This document shows, piece after piece, positions 51,489 to 60,458 of a stretch of 64,000 bases of DNA. The notes under the pieces were generated by a model. The model made no database searches and had not been told where the DNA came from. It saw only the letters and a list, made by a program, of their open reading frames with translations. How positions within the stretch are numbered: the stretch's first letter is position 1; every line of letters starts with the position of its first letter. This DNA comes from Pontibacter chinhatensis (GTDB lineage: Bacteria > Bacteroidota > Bacteroidia > Cytophagales > Hymenobacteraceae): assembly GCF_900113285.1 (NCBI RefSeq), contig NZ_FOOT01000003.1:574344-638343 (forward strand). The letters run 5' to 3'. The translations under genes were made by a program, and so were the position numbers.

Positions 51489-52880
51489 TTATACTTTGTC
51501 GTTGCCCTGAAAGCCGCTTTGCGCCGGCATACCGTCTGGGTTGAAAAACTGCAATTGCTGCCGTGGGTATACGGGTATGATTCTGCCGCGGTATTCGGGT
51601 TTGGCTGTTTCCATGGTAAGGCGCAGCGACAATTCGCTCTTCCATTTACGGCGCTCCCGGGCACCCACCAGGTAGCGGATGATGATGTTGGTCCAGGACT
51701 CCTCCAGCGAAATAAAAACCTGCGGCTTTTCTGCGATGTTGAAATCGAGGCCAGCGCGTTCGAGCAGTGCCGTATACTCCTTGGCAGGCTCTACCATATA
51801 ATCGCCCAGCAGTTCCTCGGCCACCCCTCCGATTACCTCCAGCGAGAGCGGAATATCCGACTCGTTCGCCACGCCAAAAGCCAGCTCATCCCATACATAA
51901 GGAAAGTCGCGGGTGAGGTTGATGACTGTGCCGGTCAGAATCTCGTTGTTGGGGAAAGTAACCAGGCGGCCGGTAGGCTGCTCTGCCATCACAAAGCCCG
52001 GCTGGTAAGGTGCTCCAATCTCCCACACGGTGGTGGTCAGGAAATCGATGCGGTACACATCGCCAAAAACATCACCTACACGCACCCGGTCGCCCACGCG
52101 GTAATAGCCCTGGAAGGAGTTGAGCAGCCAGCCCGTAAAGCTTTCAATCGGCGTCTGCAATGCCCACGACAGTGCCAGGCCAATTAAACCTAGTGAGCCC
52201 AGCATGGCCCGGATATCGCCGGCCACTACACTAATGGCAATGCCTATCGCCAGCAGCCATATGGCAATGGAGAAGAGGGAAATGATGGCGTTGGAGCGTT
52301 CCCAGCGGCCTAAAATCTTTTGAAGCAGCAGCCGGAGCAGGCGCACCGCTCCCCAGGCCAGCACCAAGGTGCCGAGGGCAATCAGCATCTTGGGTAGGTT
52401 GTAGAAAAAGCTGTCCCACATACTTTGCAGGGCACTGATGGCCTCGTCGGCGGCCTCTTTTGAAGACAGTACCTGCGTGGTGTCCTTCGCAGCAACGGAA
52501 TCCGCGGAAAGCAAATCGGCCACGGCCACTTCCTCTATCACCGCTACCGTGTCAATGGTGTCCTGCTCCCCGCCCTGGGCCAGCCCTGCCTCGCTGGGGG
52601 CGAAGAGCAGCATCATGAAGCCTGTAACAGCCACGGCCAGAATGGTAGCTTGCCGGAAGCTCTTCAGCCTGTTTCTGGCGCCTTGTACCGCAGAGCCGCT
52701 TCTTACCCGTTGGCGGCGGCGGGTTTTGCGTACATACTTTCCGGCGGACTGGGGACTTCGTTTTGTGCTGTAAGCTTGGTCAGGTGCTGCGGAGTAACGG
52801 GCTCTGCCGTAGGTGGGCTTGCGTGGCGTTGAGCGGCCGGTTCTTCTGGAATTCCTGTTATCGTAGCTAGATGATGGCAT
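51489..52880 (-). CDS. MscS-family mechanosensitive channel with Arg-rich N-terminal tail
   Basis: A 463-aa inner-membrane protein. Residues 1-75 are cytoplasmic, rich in Arg, Ser and Tyr; helix 1 is ATILAVAVTGFMMLLFAP (about 76-93). After a loop, helices at about 165-190 and 205-225 lead to the MscS pore region SLGLIGLALSWALQTPIESF (about 230-250) and the beta-domain GYYRVGDRVRVGDVFGDV. The ATG at 52880 is chosen over a TTG six bases upstream. It releases osmolytes on hypo-osmotic shock. Confidence 0.87.
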   Translation of the reverse strand: MPSSSYDNRNSRRTGRSTPRKPTYGRARYSAAPDQAYSTKRSPQSAGKYVRKTRRRQRVRSGSAVQGARNRLKSFRQATILAVAVTGFMMLLFAPSEAGLAQGGEQDTIDTVAVIEEVAVADLLSADSVAAKDTTQVLSSKEAADEAISALQSMWDSFFYNLPKMLIALGTLVLAWGAVRLLRLLLQKILGRWERSNAIISLFSIAIWLLAIGIAISVVAGDIRAMLGSLGLIGLALSWALQTPIESFTGWLLNSFQGYYRVGDRVRVGDVFGDVYRIDFLTTTVWEIGAPYQPGFVMAEQPTGRLVTFPNNEILTGTVINLTRDFPYVWDELAFGVANESDIPLSLEVIGGVAEELLGDYMVEPAKEYTALLERAGLDFNIAEKPQVFISLEESWTNIIIRYLVGARERRKWKSELSLRLTMETAKPEYRGRIIPVYPRQQLQFFNPDGMPAQSGFQGNDKV

Positions 52881-53049
52881 GGGCAAGGACTGCTTTCAAG
52901 TATACTTCTTCCCCTATACGCAGGATGCTGCAGGTGTTGTAGTGTCGACTCCGTTACGTGCGCTTATACTTTAGAGGGTTTGTCCAATCTATACTTATAC
53001 CTGCAGCGGCTTTTTACGTATTCATGCCTTGAACTAAAACTATACTATT

Positions 53050-53574
53050 ATGAACAAATCAAACCTAACGACACTGTGCATGCTGTTCGTGTGCATGTTA
53101 ATGTCCTTTAGCGCAATGGCGCAGGACACAAAGCCGAAAGCCAGCCCGGCGGCTAAAGCCGAGGGCAAAATAGGCGATGTAAACGTAACCGTTAACTACA
53201 GCAGCCCGTCGGTAAAAGACCGCAACATCTGGGGCGGCCTGGTGCCTTACGGACAAGTATGGCGCTCGGGTGCCAACGAGGCGACCACCGTTACTTTTGA
53301 TAAAGACGTGATGGTGGAAGGCCAGAAACTGGCGGCCGGCACCTACAGCTTCTATACTTTACCCAGCGAGGAGGAGTGGACTGTAATCTTCAACAAAAAG
53401 GCGAAGCAATGGGGCACGCAGTATGACGAGAAAGAAGATGCGCTGCGTGTAAAGGTTACGCCACGCAAATCCGGCCAGATGAACGAGCGCCTGAAGTATG
53501 ATGTGACGAAAGAGGGTTTGCTGCTGAGTTGGGAGAACCTGGAAGTACCGGTGAAGATTACGGCTAGTAAGTAA
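53050..53574 (+). CDS. DUF2911 family secreted protein
   Basis: A 174-aa protein with signal peptide (LLFVCMLMSFSAMAQ-like). The DUF2911 domain covers nearly the whole mature part: VTVNYSSPSVKDRNIWGGLV, YGQVWRSGANEATTV (about 74-88), AGTYSFYTLP and EWTVIFNKKAKQWG. Function is unknown; the family is confined to Bacteroidota and relatives. It is followed by composite element B. Confidence 0.9.
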   Translation: MNKSNLTTLCMLFVCMLMSFSAMAQDTKPKASPAAKAEGKIGDVNVTVNYSSPSVKDRNIWGGLVPYGQVWRSGANEATTVTFDKDVMVEGQKLAAGTYSFYTLPSEEEWTVIFNKKAKQWGTQYDEKEDALRVKVTPRKSGQMNERLKYDVTKEGLLLSWENLEVPVKITASK

Positions 53575-53639
53575 GGTTAATTATAAGCCATGAGCACAGG
53601 GGCAGTTGCATTGTAGCAGCTGCCCCTGTTTTTTATACT

Positions 53640-54280
53640 TTATACTTTGGCCATACAGTATACTTAGTTATACTTCTATTCACTCGCTGGCGCGAGTTTG
53701 CAACTCGTGCCTAACTATAGTGTTGGGTTTGCAACCCAATTGGCTTGAAAAGCCATACTTTATACTTTGGCTATACTTCGTATACTTGCCAGCTTATACT
53801 TCCATAGCCCCTGCTTCCCGCGACTGGAAACAAGCTATACTTGATAGCAACCTTTCATCCTCCAGTCTTACCTACCTATTGTTTCATTTCTAGCTTTGGC
53901 TCCCTCAAGGCCGGGAGGCCTCGCCTTCGGGCACCGCGCTGCTTTCGCTTCCTGCCCTCGTGCCTCGGGCTGCCTCACTTCGTTCGTCACCGGAACCTCT
54001 CGAGGCGCTCAACCCAAAGGCTGGGAAGAGTTCGATAGCTACGGCTTTTGCAACTTCAGCCAGGTCCCCCTTTGAAGGGGGCAGGGGGATGATAATCGCC
54101 TGCCTAGTTTATACTTTGTAGGGACAGGTCGCGACCTGTCCGCGCAAGAACACTGGCTACGAAGCTTATACTTTAGCAGAAGTAATCACTGATTCCCCGC
54201 CTTAGGCAAGGAGGGGCTAGGGGTGGTTGGACCCGGCACTGCAAAACCACCTGCCCTGCTCTTAGAGGAGGAGTAATCCA
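53640..54280. repeat. Composite non-coding element, copy B
   Basis: Gene-free. Repeats copy A blocks in the same order: GGCGCGAGTTTGCAACTCG (53690-53706), GTTGGGTTTGCAACCCAAT (53722-53740), the GCTATACTT...TTTCATCCTCCAG block (53834-53870), AAGGCCGGGAGGCCTCGCC (about 53907), AGGCGCTCAACCCAAAGGC (about 54002), then a REP GGACAGGTCGCGACCTGTCC (54122-54141) and the CCCCGCCTTAGGCAAGGAGG block (about 54194). The GTCATCTCGA inverted repeat of A and C is missing here. Confidence 0.8.
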
Positions 54281-54399
54281 TCCCTCAAATCCTGACTCAG
54301 ACAAACTACGCACCCGAAATCTCCCAAAATCAAAGTATAAACCCGTATTGTTTCCGAGCTGCCGTTTCTGTACTTTTCTTTTTGCTAAGCGCAAGGCCT

Positions 54400-55362
54400 A
54401 TGAAACAGAACATCACCCGCGAGTTGATTTACAGCATCGCCCGGCACAGCAACTGGCAGGCAGCCGGTATTGAGGACAAACTGCGGAACGAGGAGCTTTA
54501 CGCCACACCCCGCGATTGGGCCACCTTTGCCCGGCTGTTCTTGCTGGGCACGGGTGCGAGTTTTACGCTGGCGGGCATCGTCTTCTTTTTCGCCTACAAC
54601 TGGGCCGATATGCACAAGTTCGTGAAGCTGGGCATGCTGCAGTTCCTGCTGCTGGCTACCACTTTTGCGGCGCTGGTGCCCAGGTTCAGCAAAACCATCC
54701 GCAATGTGCTACTCACGGCCAGCGCCGTGCTGGTGGGTGTGCTATTTTCCGTGTATGGGCAGATTTACCAGACCGGAGCCAACGCCTTCGATTTTTTCTG
54801 GGGCTGGACCTATTGCGTGGTGCTGTGGGTGCTGGTGGCAAATTTTCAGCCATTGTGGTTTATCTTTCTGGTGCTGCTCAACACCACATTTATACTTTAC
54901 ACGCAGCAGATGGCCACACACTGGGGCTTTGCGCTGGTGATGGATGCGCTGTTTATACTTAACGCTGCGGCGGTGGTAGTATGGGAGGTGCTGGCAGCAA
55001 AAGGGCGGGTGCGGGTGCAGCACAGGTGGTTTCCCAGAATCATTGGGTTGGCAGCGGTTACGGCTATTACTATCAGCATGATCTCGCTCCTGTTCAGCAG
55101 TCTCAGGGAGGATTACGGACTGGCGCTCTTCCTGGGCTTGGGCATGTGTGGTGGGGCCATTTGGTATGGTTTGCGGGTGCGGGAGCTGTTTTACCTCACA
55201 GCCGTCCCCTTTAGTGCTATCGCCTTTCTGACAGCGGTTTTCGTGAAAATTGGAGAGAACTTGCCGGAACTGACGTTGCTATTCGTAACGCTGTTTGTTA
55301 TTGGCAGCGTTAACTTGGTGGTGCAACATCTTGGGAGCCTTTACAGACAGTGGTATGGATAA
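54400..55362 (+). CDS. DUF2157 membrane protein
   Basis: A 320-aa polytopic protein. A soluble N terminus (about 1-45) precedes eight or more helices, such as LFLLGTGASFTLAGIVFFFA and LGMLQFLLLATTFAALVP. The pattern and the two following genes identify the DUF2157 family. Its stop overlaps the start of the next gene (ATGGATAA). Function unknown, probably an integral membrane complex with its two partners. Confidence 0.87.
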   Translation: MKQNITRELIYSIARHSNWQAAGIEDKLRNEELYATPRDWATFARLFLLGTGASFTLAGIVFFFAYNWADMHKFVKLGMLQFLLLATTFAALVPRFSKTIRNVLLTASAVLVGVLFSVYGQIYQTGANAFDFFWGWTYCVVLWVLVANFQPLWFIFLVLLNTTFILYTQQMATHWGFALVMDALFILNAAAVVVWEVLAAKGRVRVQHRWFPRIIGLAAVTAITISMISLLFSSLREDYGLALFLGLGMCGGAIWYGLRVRELFYLTAVPFSAIAFLTAVFVKIGENLPELTLLFVTLFVIGSVNLVVQHLGSLYRQWYG

Positions 55363-56437
55363 TAACTCTAACACACAGCCCGACCTGCTGCTGCAGGAGA
55401 TAGCGCAGGAGCAGCCCGGCTTCACCTACGACCGGGACAGCATAGCGGTGGAGGTCACCGCCACCGCTATGCTGCTGAAGCGCGTGCCTATAAAGGTGTT
55501 TACGATTCTTGGTGGATTGTTGGGCATGGGTACTTTCATGGGCTTTATGGTGTTGGTAGGCATGAATACCCCTGGTGCAGGCATCCTCTTCCTCATATTC
55601 GGCCTTTGCTTGTTAGGCACAGCGGAGTTGCTGATCAGGAGCAATAGAGAGGCCCTTGCAGCTTCCTTTGGCATCTCGCTCTACATTACAGGCTATGTGT
55701 TGCTGGCATTCGGTGTCGGGCAGCTTACGGACAGTAGTACGGGGGCGGCGCTGGCGCTGGCTTGTGCGGCGGCTGTAGCCATCGCTGTTTCGGTGAGCGC
55801 TATCGGAGTGTTTATTGCGGTGCTGGTACTGAACGGAAGCCTGCTGAGCCTGATCTTTAGCCACGAAGTATACCCGCTCACGCATGGTTTGATAGCCCTG
55901 CTCGCCCTTGTACTTGCTTTCCTGAGTCTGAACGAGGCCCGGCTGATTGCAGCCTCCCGCCGCTTTGCACTGGTGCTGGGGCCGGTGAGAATGGGCGTGA
56001 TCTTCTCGCTGGTGATGACGCTGGCGCTGTTTGTACATCAGAAGTTTTTCTCCACCACCATCACCTACTTCTGGGTGTCCAGCCTGATACTGATTGCTTG
56101 CCTGCTGCTGCTCGTGTACCGTGTGCTGCGCGATGTGGCTATACTCAGTCCGAAAGCAAAGCTGCTGATTTATACTTGCGCGGTGCTCTTGCTGGCGCCA
56201 TTTATACTGACGCCGTCGGTGCCGGGGGCGCTGCTTATACTTTTGGCCAGCTTCTACATCGGCCACAAACCTGGTTTCTGGGTGGGGCTGCTGGCGCTCG
56301 CTTACTTCATCATCCTCTACTACTACGACCTCAACATGACGCTGCTCGCTAAATCCGGGGTACTGGTGGCGAGTGGGCTGCTGTTTCTGGGTGGGTTTAT
56401 ACTTCTCAATAATTACCTCAAACGCCATGTGGACTAA
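55355..56437 (+). CDS. DUF4401 membrane protein
   Basis: A 360-aa protein with about ten membrane helices after an N-terminal tail DLLLQEIAQEQPGFTYDRD. It overlaps DUF2157 upstream by 8 bases and the GDYXXLXY gene downstream by 11 bases, so all three are translationally coupled. ATG 55355 is the only start that fits this overlap. Function unknown. Confidence 0.87.
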   Translation: MDNNSNTQPDLLLQEIAQEQPGFTYDRDSIAVEVTATAMLLKRVPIKVFTILGGLLGMGTFMGFMVLVGMNTPGAGILFLIFGLCLLGTAELLIRSNREALAASFGISLYITGYVLLAFGVGQLTDSSTGAALALACAAAVAIAVSVSAIGVFIAVLVLNGSLLSLIFSHEVYPLTHGLIALLALVLAFLSLNEARLIAASRRFALVLGPVRMGVIFSLVMTLALFVHQKFFSTTITYFWVSSLILIACLLLLVYRVLRDVAILSPKAKLLIYTCAVLLLAPFILTPSVPGALLILLASFYIGHKPGFWVGLLALAYFIILYYYDLNMTLLAKSGVLVASGLLFLGGFILLNNYLKRHVD

Positions 56438-56924
56438 ACGGACAATCATCATACTTCTAAACCTGGTGCTGCTGCTGGTGATGTTTAACTTCTCGGTAGC
56501 AGAGAAGGAAGAGGTGCTGGAAAACGGCGAACTGGTGCTGCTGAAACTGGCCCCTGTAGATCCGCGTTCGCTCATGCAGGGCGACTACATGCGCCTGAGC
56601 TACGCTATCAGCCAAACAGAGGAGCTGGACAAGCTTCCTGCCAGAGGCTACGCGGTCGTAAAGCTCGATGAGCAGCAGGTGGCGCACCTGGTCCGTTATC
56701 AGGAGGATAAGGCCCCACTGCATCCGCAGGAGCACCTGCTAAAGTATACCAAAGGCGAGTGGAGCATCAACCTGGGTGCCGAATCATACTTTTTTGAGGA
56801 AGGCCAGGCCAAGACATTTGAAGCAGCCGAGTATGGCGGGTTGAAGGTGGATGAGAAAGGCAACAGCATCCTTATCGGGTTGTATGATGCGCAGCGGCAG
56901 TTGATACTGCCGGAGCGGAAGTGA
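56427..56924 (+). CDS. GDYXXLXY-domain membrane-anchored protein
   Basis: A 165-aa protein: one N-terminal helix IIILLNLVLLLVMFNFSVA (about 7-25), then an extracytoplasmic domain. The family signature MQGDYMRLSYAI lies at about 50-61. Third gene of the DUF2157-DUF4401-GDYXXLXY operon, a set that recurs together across bacteria. The domain resembles one half of the signal-peptidase/processing-type folds only loosely. Confidence 0.88.
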   Translation: MWTKRTIIILLNLVLLLVMFNFSVAEKEEVLENGELVLLKLAPVDPRSLMQGDYMRLSYAISQTEELDKLPARGYAVVKLDEQQVAHLVRYQEDKAPLHPQEHLLKYTKGEWSINLGAESYFFEEGQAKTFEAAEYGGLKVDEKGNSILIGLYDAQRQLILPERK

Positions 56925-56959
56925 TAGTTTGCTACTTCTGTTCTGGGTATATCAGCTTC

Positions 56960-57550
56960 GTGTAAGTCATGCTTTATACTTTGGCTATACTTTATACTTT
57001 TCTGGCGCAAGCGTCCGCTTGTGCCTTTTTGTACTTTAGCTATACCTTCCAAGCCTCCGTTTACTATAGTTGGAGCTAAGCTATCCTTGCTAGCTCCCGT
57101 TCATCCTCTAGTTCCCATAAGCCTACAGTTGCATCTCCTACTTTCTGCCCTCCTAGGCCGGGAGGCCTCGTTTTCCCGCTCGGCGCTGGGAGCTTTTCAT
57201 GCCCTCGTGCCTCGGGCTGCCTCACTGTCGTTCGTCACCAGAAAAACTCGCATAGGCGCCTCCCAGAAAAACTGGGAACCATTCGATAGCTGCTGCCTTT
57301 ACTGTCATCTCGAACGTTGTGAGAGAACTGTTTAGAATTCCGGATAGATCTCTCGCGCTGCTCGAGATGACAAGAATGTAGTAAGTATAAATTCCCCTCT
57401 CGGGAGGGGCAGGTTTACATGTGTAGGGACAGGTCGCGACTTATCCACGCAAGAACATCAGCTATGAAGCTTATAATTCAGCAGTGGCAATTACAGAGCT
57501 CCCCGCCTTAGCTAAGGAGGGGCAAGGGGTGATTGGACACGGCACTGCAA
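56960..57550. repeat. Composite non-coding element, copy C
   Basis: Gene-free. Blocks in the same order as A and B: GGCGCAAGCGTCCGCTTGTGCC (centre about 57013), GAGCTAAGCTATCC...TTCATCCTC (57074-57115), CCTAGGCCGGGAGGCCTCG (about 57151), CTCGTGCCTCGGGCTGCC (about 57202), ATTCGATAGCTGCTGC (about 57281), GTCATCTCGA...TCGAGATGAC inverted repeat (57303-57371), degenerate REP (57427-57446) and the CCCCGCCTTAGCTAAGGAGG block (about 57502). Overall clearly diverged from A and B. Confidence 0.78.
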
Positions 57551-57556
57551 CCCCCG

Positions 57557-58483
57557 CTACTCCGCCTGCAGATCCTTCCTGCTCATCTTCCGGAGCTCTT
57601 CCAGGCTGAACCGCTCTAAAAAGCTCCGCGCATCTACGACACTTACCTCCTGCCAGCCCAGCATGCGGGCGATGGTTTGCCAGAAAGCTTTACTGCTGAG
57701 GCCGCTTTTGCGCATCTCTGTTAGCGAGAGCGAGTCGTGGGACTTGGAAAGTTTGCCGCCTGCAGGGTCTGAAACCAGCGGGTGATGCACGAAATTTATA
57801 ATTGTGAAATCCTCTGCTCCAAGAAGCTGCGCCAGGTACAGCTGCGCTGCGGTGGACGTCAGCAAGTCCTCGCCCCGCACGATGGTGTTGATGCCCATGT
57901 CCAGGTCGTCGGCCAGCGAGGCGATTTGGTAGGCCGGGATGCCTTCCTTGCGCTGCACCACAAAATCGGGCATCTCCTCGGCTAGTTTTATGGTGCATGT
58001 TTTAAGGAGCTGGTCCTGAAACGTAACCTCTGTGCCTTCGGGAATGCGGAGGCGCCAGGCAATGCCGGCCTCATGCAAGGGCAGCAGTTGGTGGCGGCAG
58101 GTATGCAGGTGGCAGGCGCTGCTGGGTATACTTGAGAACTGCTTGCGCGAGCAGGGGCAGGCATACACGTGGCCCTGTTCCACCAGTTGCTGTAACAAAG
58201 TATGGTAACGCGGCAGGCGCAGGAGTTGGGAATAATTTTCTACAAAGTCTTTGGCATCGGTAGGGCCCTCGTCGTAATCCAGGCCCATAAAGTGCAGCGT
58301 GTTGAAAATGTCCTGCAGGTACTCTGGCCGGAAGCGGGCATTGTCCAGGTCGTCGATGCGAAGTATAACCGTGCCGTTTTGCTTCCTTGCCAGCGCCCAC
58401 GTAATGGCAAAGGAGAGCGCATTGCCCAAGTGCAGGTAGCCGCTGGGAGTAGGGGCGATGCGTGTTTTCAGCGGTTGGGGCAT
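57557..58483 (-). CDS. gluQRS: Glutamyl-Q tRNA(Asp) synthetase-like protein
   Basis: A 308-aa truncated glutamyl-tRNA-synthetase paralogue, lacking the anticodon-binding domain. HIGH-like PTPSGYLHLGNA (about 12-23), zinc-site cysteines in YACPCSRKQF and SSACHLHTCRHQ, and KMSKS-like KLSKSHDS (about 245). GluQRS glutamylates queuosine in tRNA-Asp. The sequence is shifted toward AGPTPSGxxHxGN of this subfamily. Stand-alone gene facing element C. Confidence 0.87.
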   Translation of the reverse strand: MPQPLKTRIAPTPSGYLHLGNALSFAITWALARKQNGTVILRIDDLDNARFRPEYLQDIFNTLHFMGLDYDEGPTDAKDFVENYSQLLRLPRYHTLLQQLVEQGHVYACPCSRKQFSSIPSSACHLHTCRHQLLPLHEAGIAWRLRIPEGTEVTFQDQLLKTCTIKLAEEMPDFVVQRKEGIPAYQIASLADDLDMGINTIVRGEDLLTSTAAQLYLAQLLGAEDFTIINFVHHPLVSDPAGGKLSKSHDSLSLTEMRKSGLSSKAFWQTIARMLGWQEVSVVDARSFLERFSLEELRKMSRKDLQAE

Positions 58484-58699
58484 GGGTTATACTTTAAATT
58501 TGCTGCCGGAGGGCTATACTTTCTACAGGCCCTACGTACAAGCATTTACGGTGTTTCTGTCTCTCGCTCCCGGGTCATCTTTCCTTGATACCGGTCGGCC
58601 AAAATAGGACTTCGTCTCAAAATTACGTAATTTAAAAAATTCTGCAGTGCCCGATTCTGTGGCGCTCCTTTGTTTTACCACTTACCCTGCCTTCTGCTT

Positions 58700-59662
58700 A
58701 TGGAGATCCTGTTCAGCGAAATGCCCAATCCCTTTACCTACTTTGTGCCCCTGTTTTTTCTGCTGATCGCAGGCGAGGCTTATATCAGTTACCGCGAGGA
58801 CAAAGAGCTTTACAGCCTGAAGGACTCCCTGGCCAGCACCTGGGTGGGCATCGGGGCCGCCGTGTTCAACACCCTGACCAAGGCCTACCAGATTGGCCTT
58901 TTCTTCGTGTTCTACCAACTCTTTGAGCCGCTGCGCATCGAGTTCCTGGGCTACGATAACCTGGGTTGGGCCTGGTGGGTGTGGGTGCTCTGCCTCATCG
59001 GCGACGACTTTAACTTCTACTGGCACCACCGCTTCTGCCATACTATCCGGCTGTTCTGGGCGGCGCACCTGGTGCACCACTCTTCCGATAAGTTTAACCT
59101 CGGCACGGCCTTCCGCAACGGCTGGACCATCTTCCTCTACAAACCCATTTACTGGATCTGGCTGCCTATACTTGGTTTCAACCCCGTGATGATTGCGCTG
59201 TGCATGTCGTTTAACTCTATTTACCAGTTCTTCCTGCACTCCACGCTGGTGCCTAAGATTCCGGTGTTCGGACAGGTGTTTAACACGCCCTGGGTACACC
59301 AGGTACACCACGCCCGTAACATAGAATACCTCGACCGCAACCACGGCGGCATCCTCATTATATGGGACAAGCTGTTCGGCACCTACATGGATAAGGATAA
59401 GCACATGAAGACGGAGTTCGGGGTGCTGCACCCACCCACCAAGCACGACCCCATCACGCTTAATTTTCATGAGTTTAACGATATCTGGAAGGATGTGCGC
59501 AGCGTGAAGTCGTGGAAGGCGAAGTTTATGTACGTGTTCGGCCCTCCGGGCTGGAGCCACGACGGCAGCCGCAAAACCTCTAAAATGCTGCAGCAGGAGT
59601 GGGAGCAGCAGCGGAAAGCCATGGCCGCCCAGAAAGAAGCGCAGGCAGAGTTGGTAGCTTAG
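58700..59662 (+). CDS. Sterol desaturase/fatty acid hydroxylase-family membrane protein
   Basis: A 320-aa integral membrane di-iron enzyme. Histidine boxes: YWHHRFCHT (about 122-130), HLVHHSSDKFN (about 138-148) and HQVHHARN (about 211-218); a fourth His is in EFGVLHPP. Such proteins hydroxylate or desaturate lipids; in Bacteroidota related ones act on sterol-like or carotenoid or ornithine-lipid substrates. The ATG at 58700 is used rather than a TTG at 58670. The end is followed by a large hairpin. Confidence 0.9.
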   Translation: MEILFSEMPNPFTYFVPLFFLLIAGEAYISYREDKELYSLKDSLASTWVGIGAAVFNTLTKAYQIGLFFVFYQLFEPLRIEFLGYDNLGWAWWVWVLCLIGDDFNFYWHHRFCHTIRLFWAAHLVHHSSDKFNLGTAFRNGWTIFLYKPIYWIWLPILGFNPVMIALCMSFNSIYQFFLHSTLVPKIPVFGQVFNTPWVHQVHHARNIEYLDRNHGGILIIWDKLFGTYMDKDKHMKTEFGVLHPPTKHDPITLNFHEFNDIWKDVRSVKSWKAKFMYVFGPPGWSHDGSRKTSKMLQQEWEQQRKAMAAQKEAQAELVA

Positions 59663-59680
59663 CCTTAAAGTATAAATCGG

Positions 59681-59738
59681 AAAGTATAAAGCCTCTGGCA
59701 AAGTATAACATCATACTTTGCCAGAGGCTTTATACTTT
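59681..59738. terminator. Perfect 26-bp inverted repeat with four AAGTATA copies
   Basis: Arms 59681-59706 and 59713-59738 are fully complementary with a 6-base loop. Each arm has AAAGTATA at both ends around GCCTCTGGC, so two motif pairs are nested in one stem between convergent genes. Confidence 0.85.
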
Positions 59739-59749
59739 GGTGGGTATGC

Positions 59750-60388
59750 TTAATAACCCGCCAGTATATACTTGTCCTTGCGCAGCTTCCGGAAAATAGA
59801 GCGGGCCAGGTGGTTGTTCAGCGTATCAAATCCGGCCGAGATTCCCTCCACTAAGGAGTTGGCATACCACACGGGCTGCAACGTGTCTATATCAATCAGG
59901 TAGGTGTGGTATGAGGTGCTAGGCTGGGAGCTGGCGGTGGTGCTGCTTGTGTATTCGAAGTGCACGGTGGAGTAACTGGTATTGTACCAGTAGTTGCCCT
60001 GCTTTACAAACAGGATGCCGTCTACACCGGTGGCGCGCACCTTTTGCAGAAATTCGCTGTAGCTGATGTCGGTGTTCAGGTCAAACACATCTGCCGATTT
60101 TACCAGCCGCGTCTGTACGCTTGGGTGCTCCAGGTTGCGGACCAGTGTCTTTTCCAGGTGCCTGCGGTATTTGTCGTTCTCCAGGTTATTAAACTTGCCC
60201 CGGATGTGCTGCTCATAGGTAGCTGAGTCAAGCTGGCTGATGTCGGCGTCGGAGTTGACCACCAGCGTCATCAGGCCGATGTAGTGTTTCTGGGGCTTTT
60301 TTACCTTAGCCGTGGAGGTAGAGGTAATAGCGCAACCGGAGAGTAGCAGGAGGCAGAGCGCCAGCAGAGGTAGTATTGTTTTCGTCAT
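59750..60388 (-). CDS. Hypothetical lipoprotein
   Basis: A 212-aa protein with lipobox LLLSGC (Cys about 19). The body is helical at first (LEKTLVRNLEHPSVQTRLVKSADVF) and then beta strands (GVDGILFVKQGNYWYNTS). It does not match a family I recognise with confidence. The ATG at 60388 begins the signal peptide. It shares orientation and close spacing with the next lipoprotein gene. Confidence 0.6.
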   Translation of the reverse strand: MTKTILPLLALCLLLLSGCAITSTSTAKVKKPQKHYIGLMTLVVNSDADISQLDSATYEQHIRGKFNNLENDKYRRHLEKTLVRNLEHPSVQTRLVKSADVFDLNTDISYSEFLQKVRATGVDGILFVKQGNYWYNTSYSTVHFEYTSSTTASSQPSTSYHTYLIDIDTLQPVWYANSLVEGISAGFDTLNNHLARSIFRKLRKDKYILAGY

Positions 60389-60458
60389 GATTAGTAGGGG
60401 GTTAGCGTACAAGAAATTATACTTTAAAATATAACAAAAAGTTTATATTTCCATGCCT

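Noticed and set aside
53600..54040. Open frames in element B
   Set aside because: The reading frames consist of translated palindromes with no protein features.
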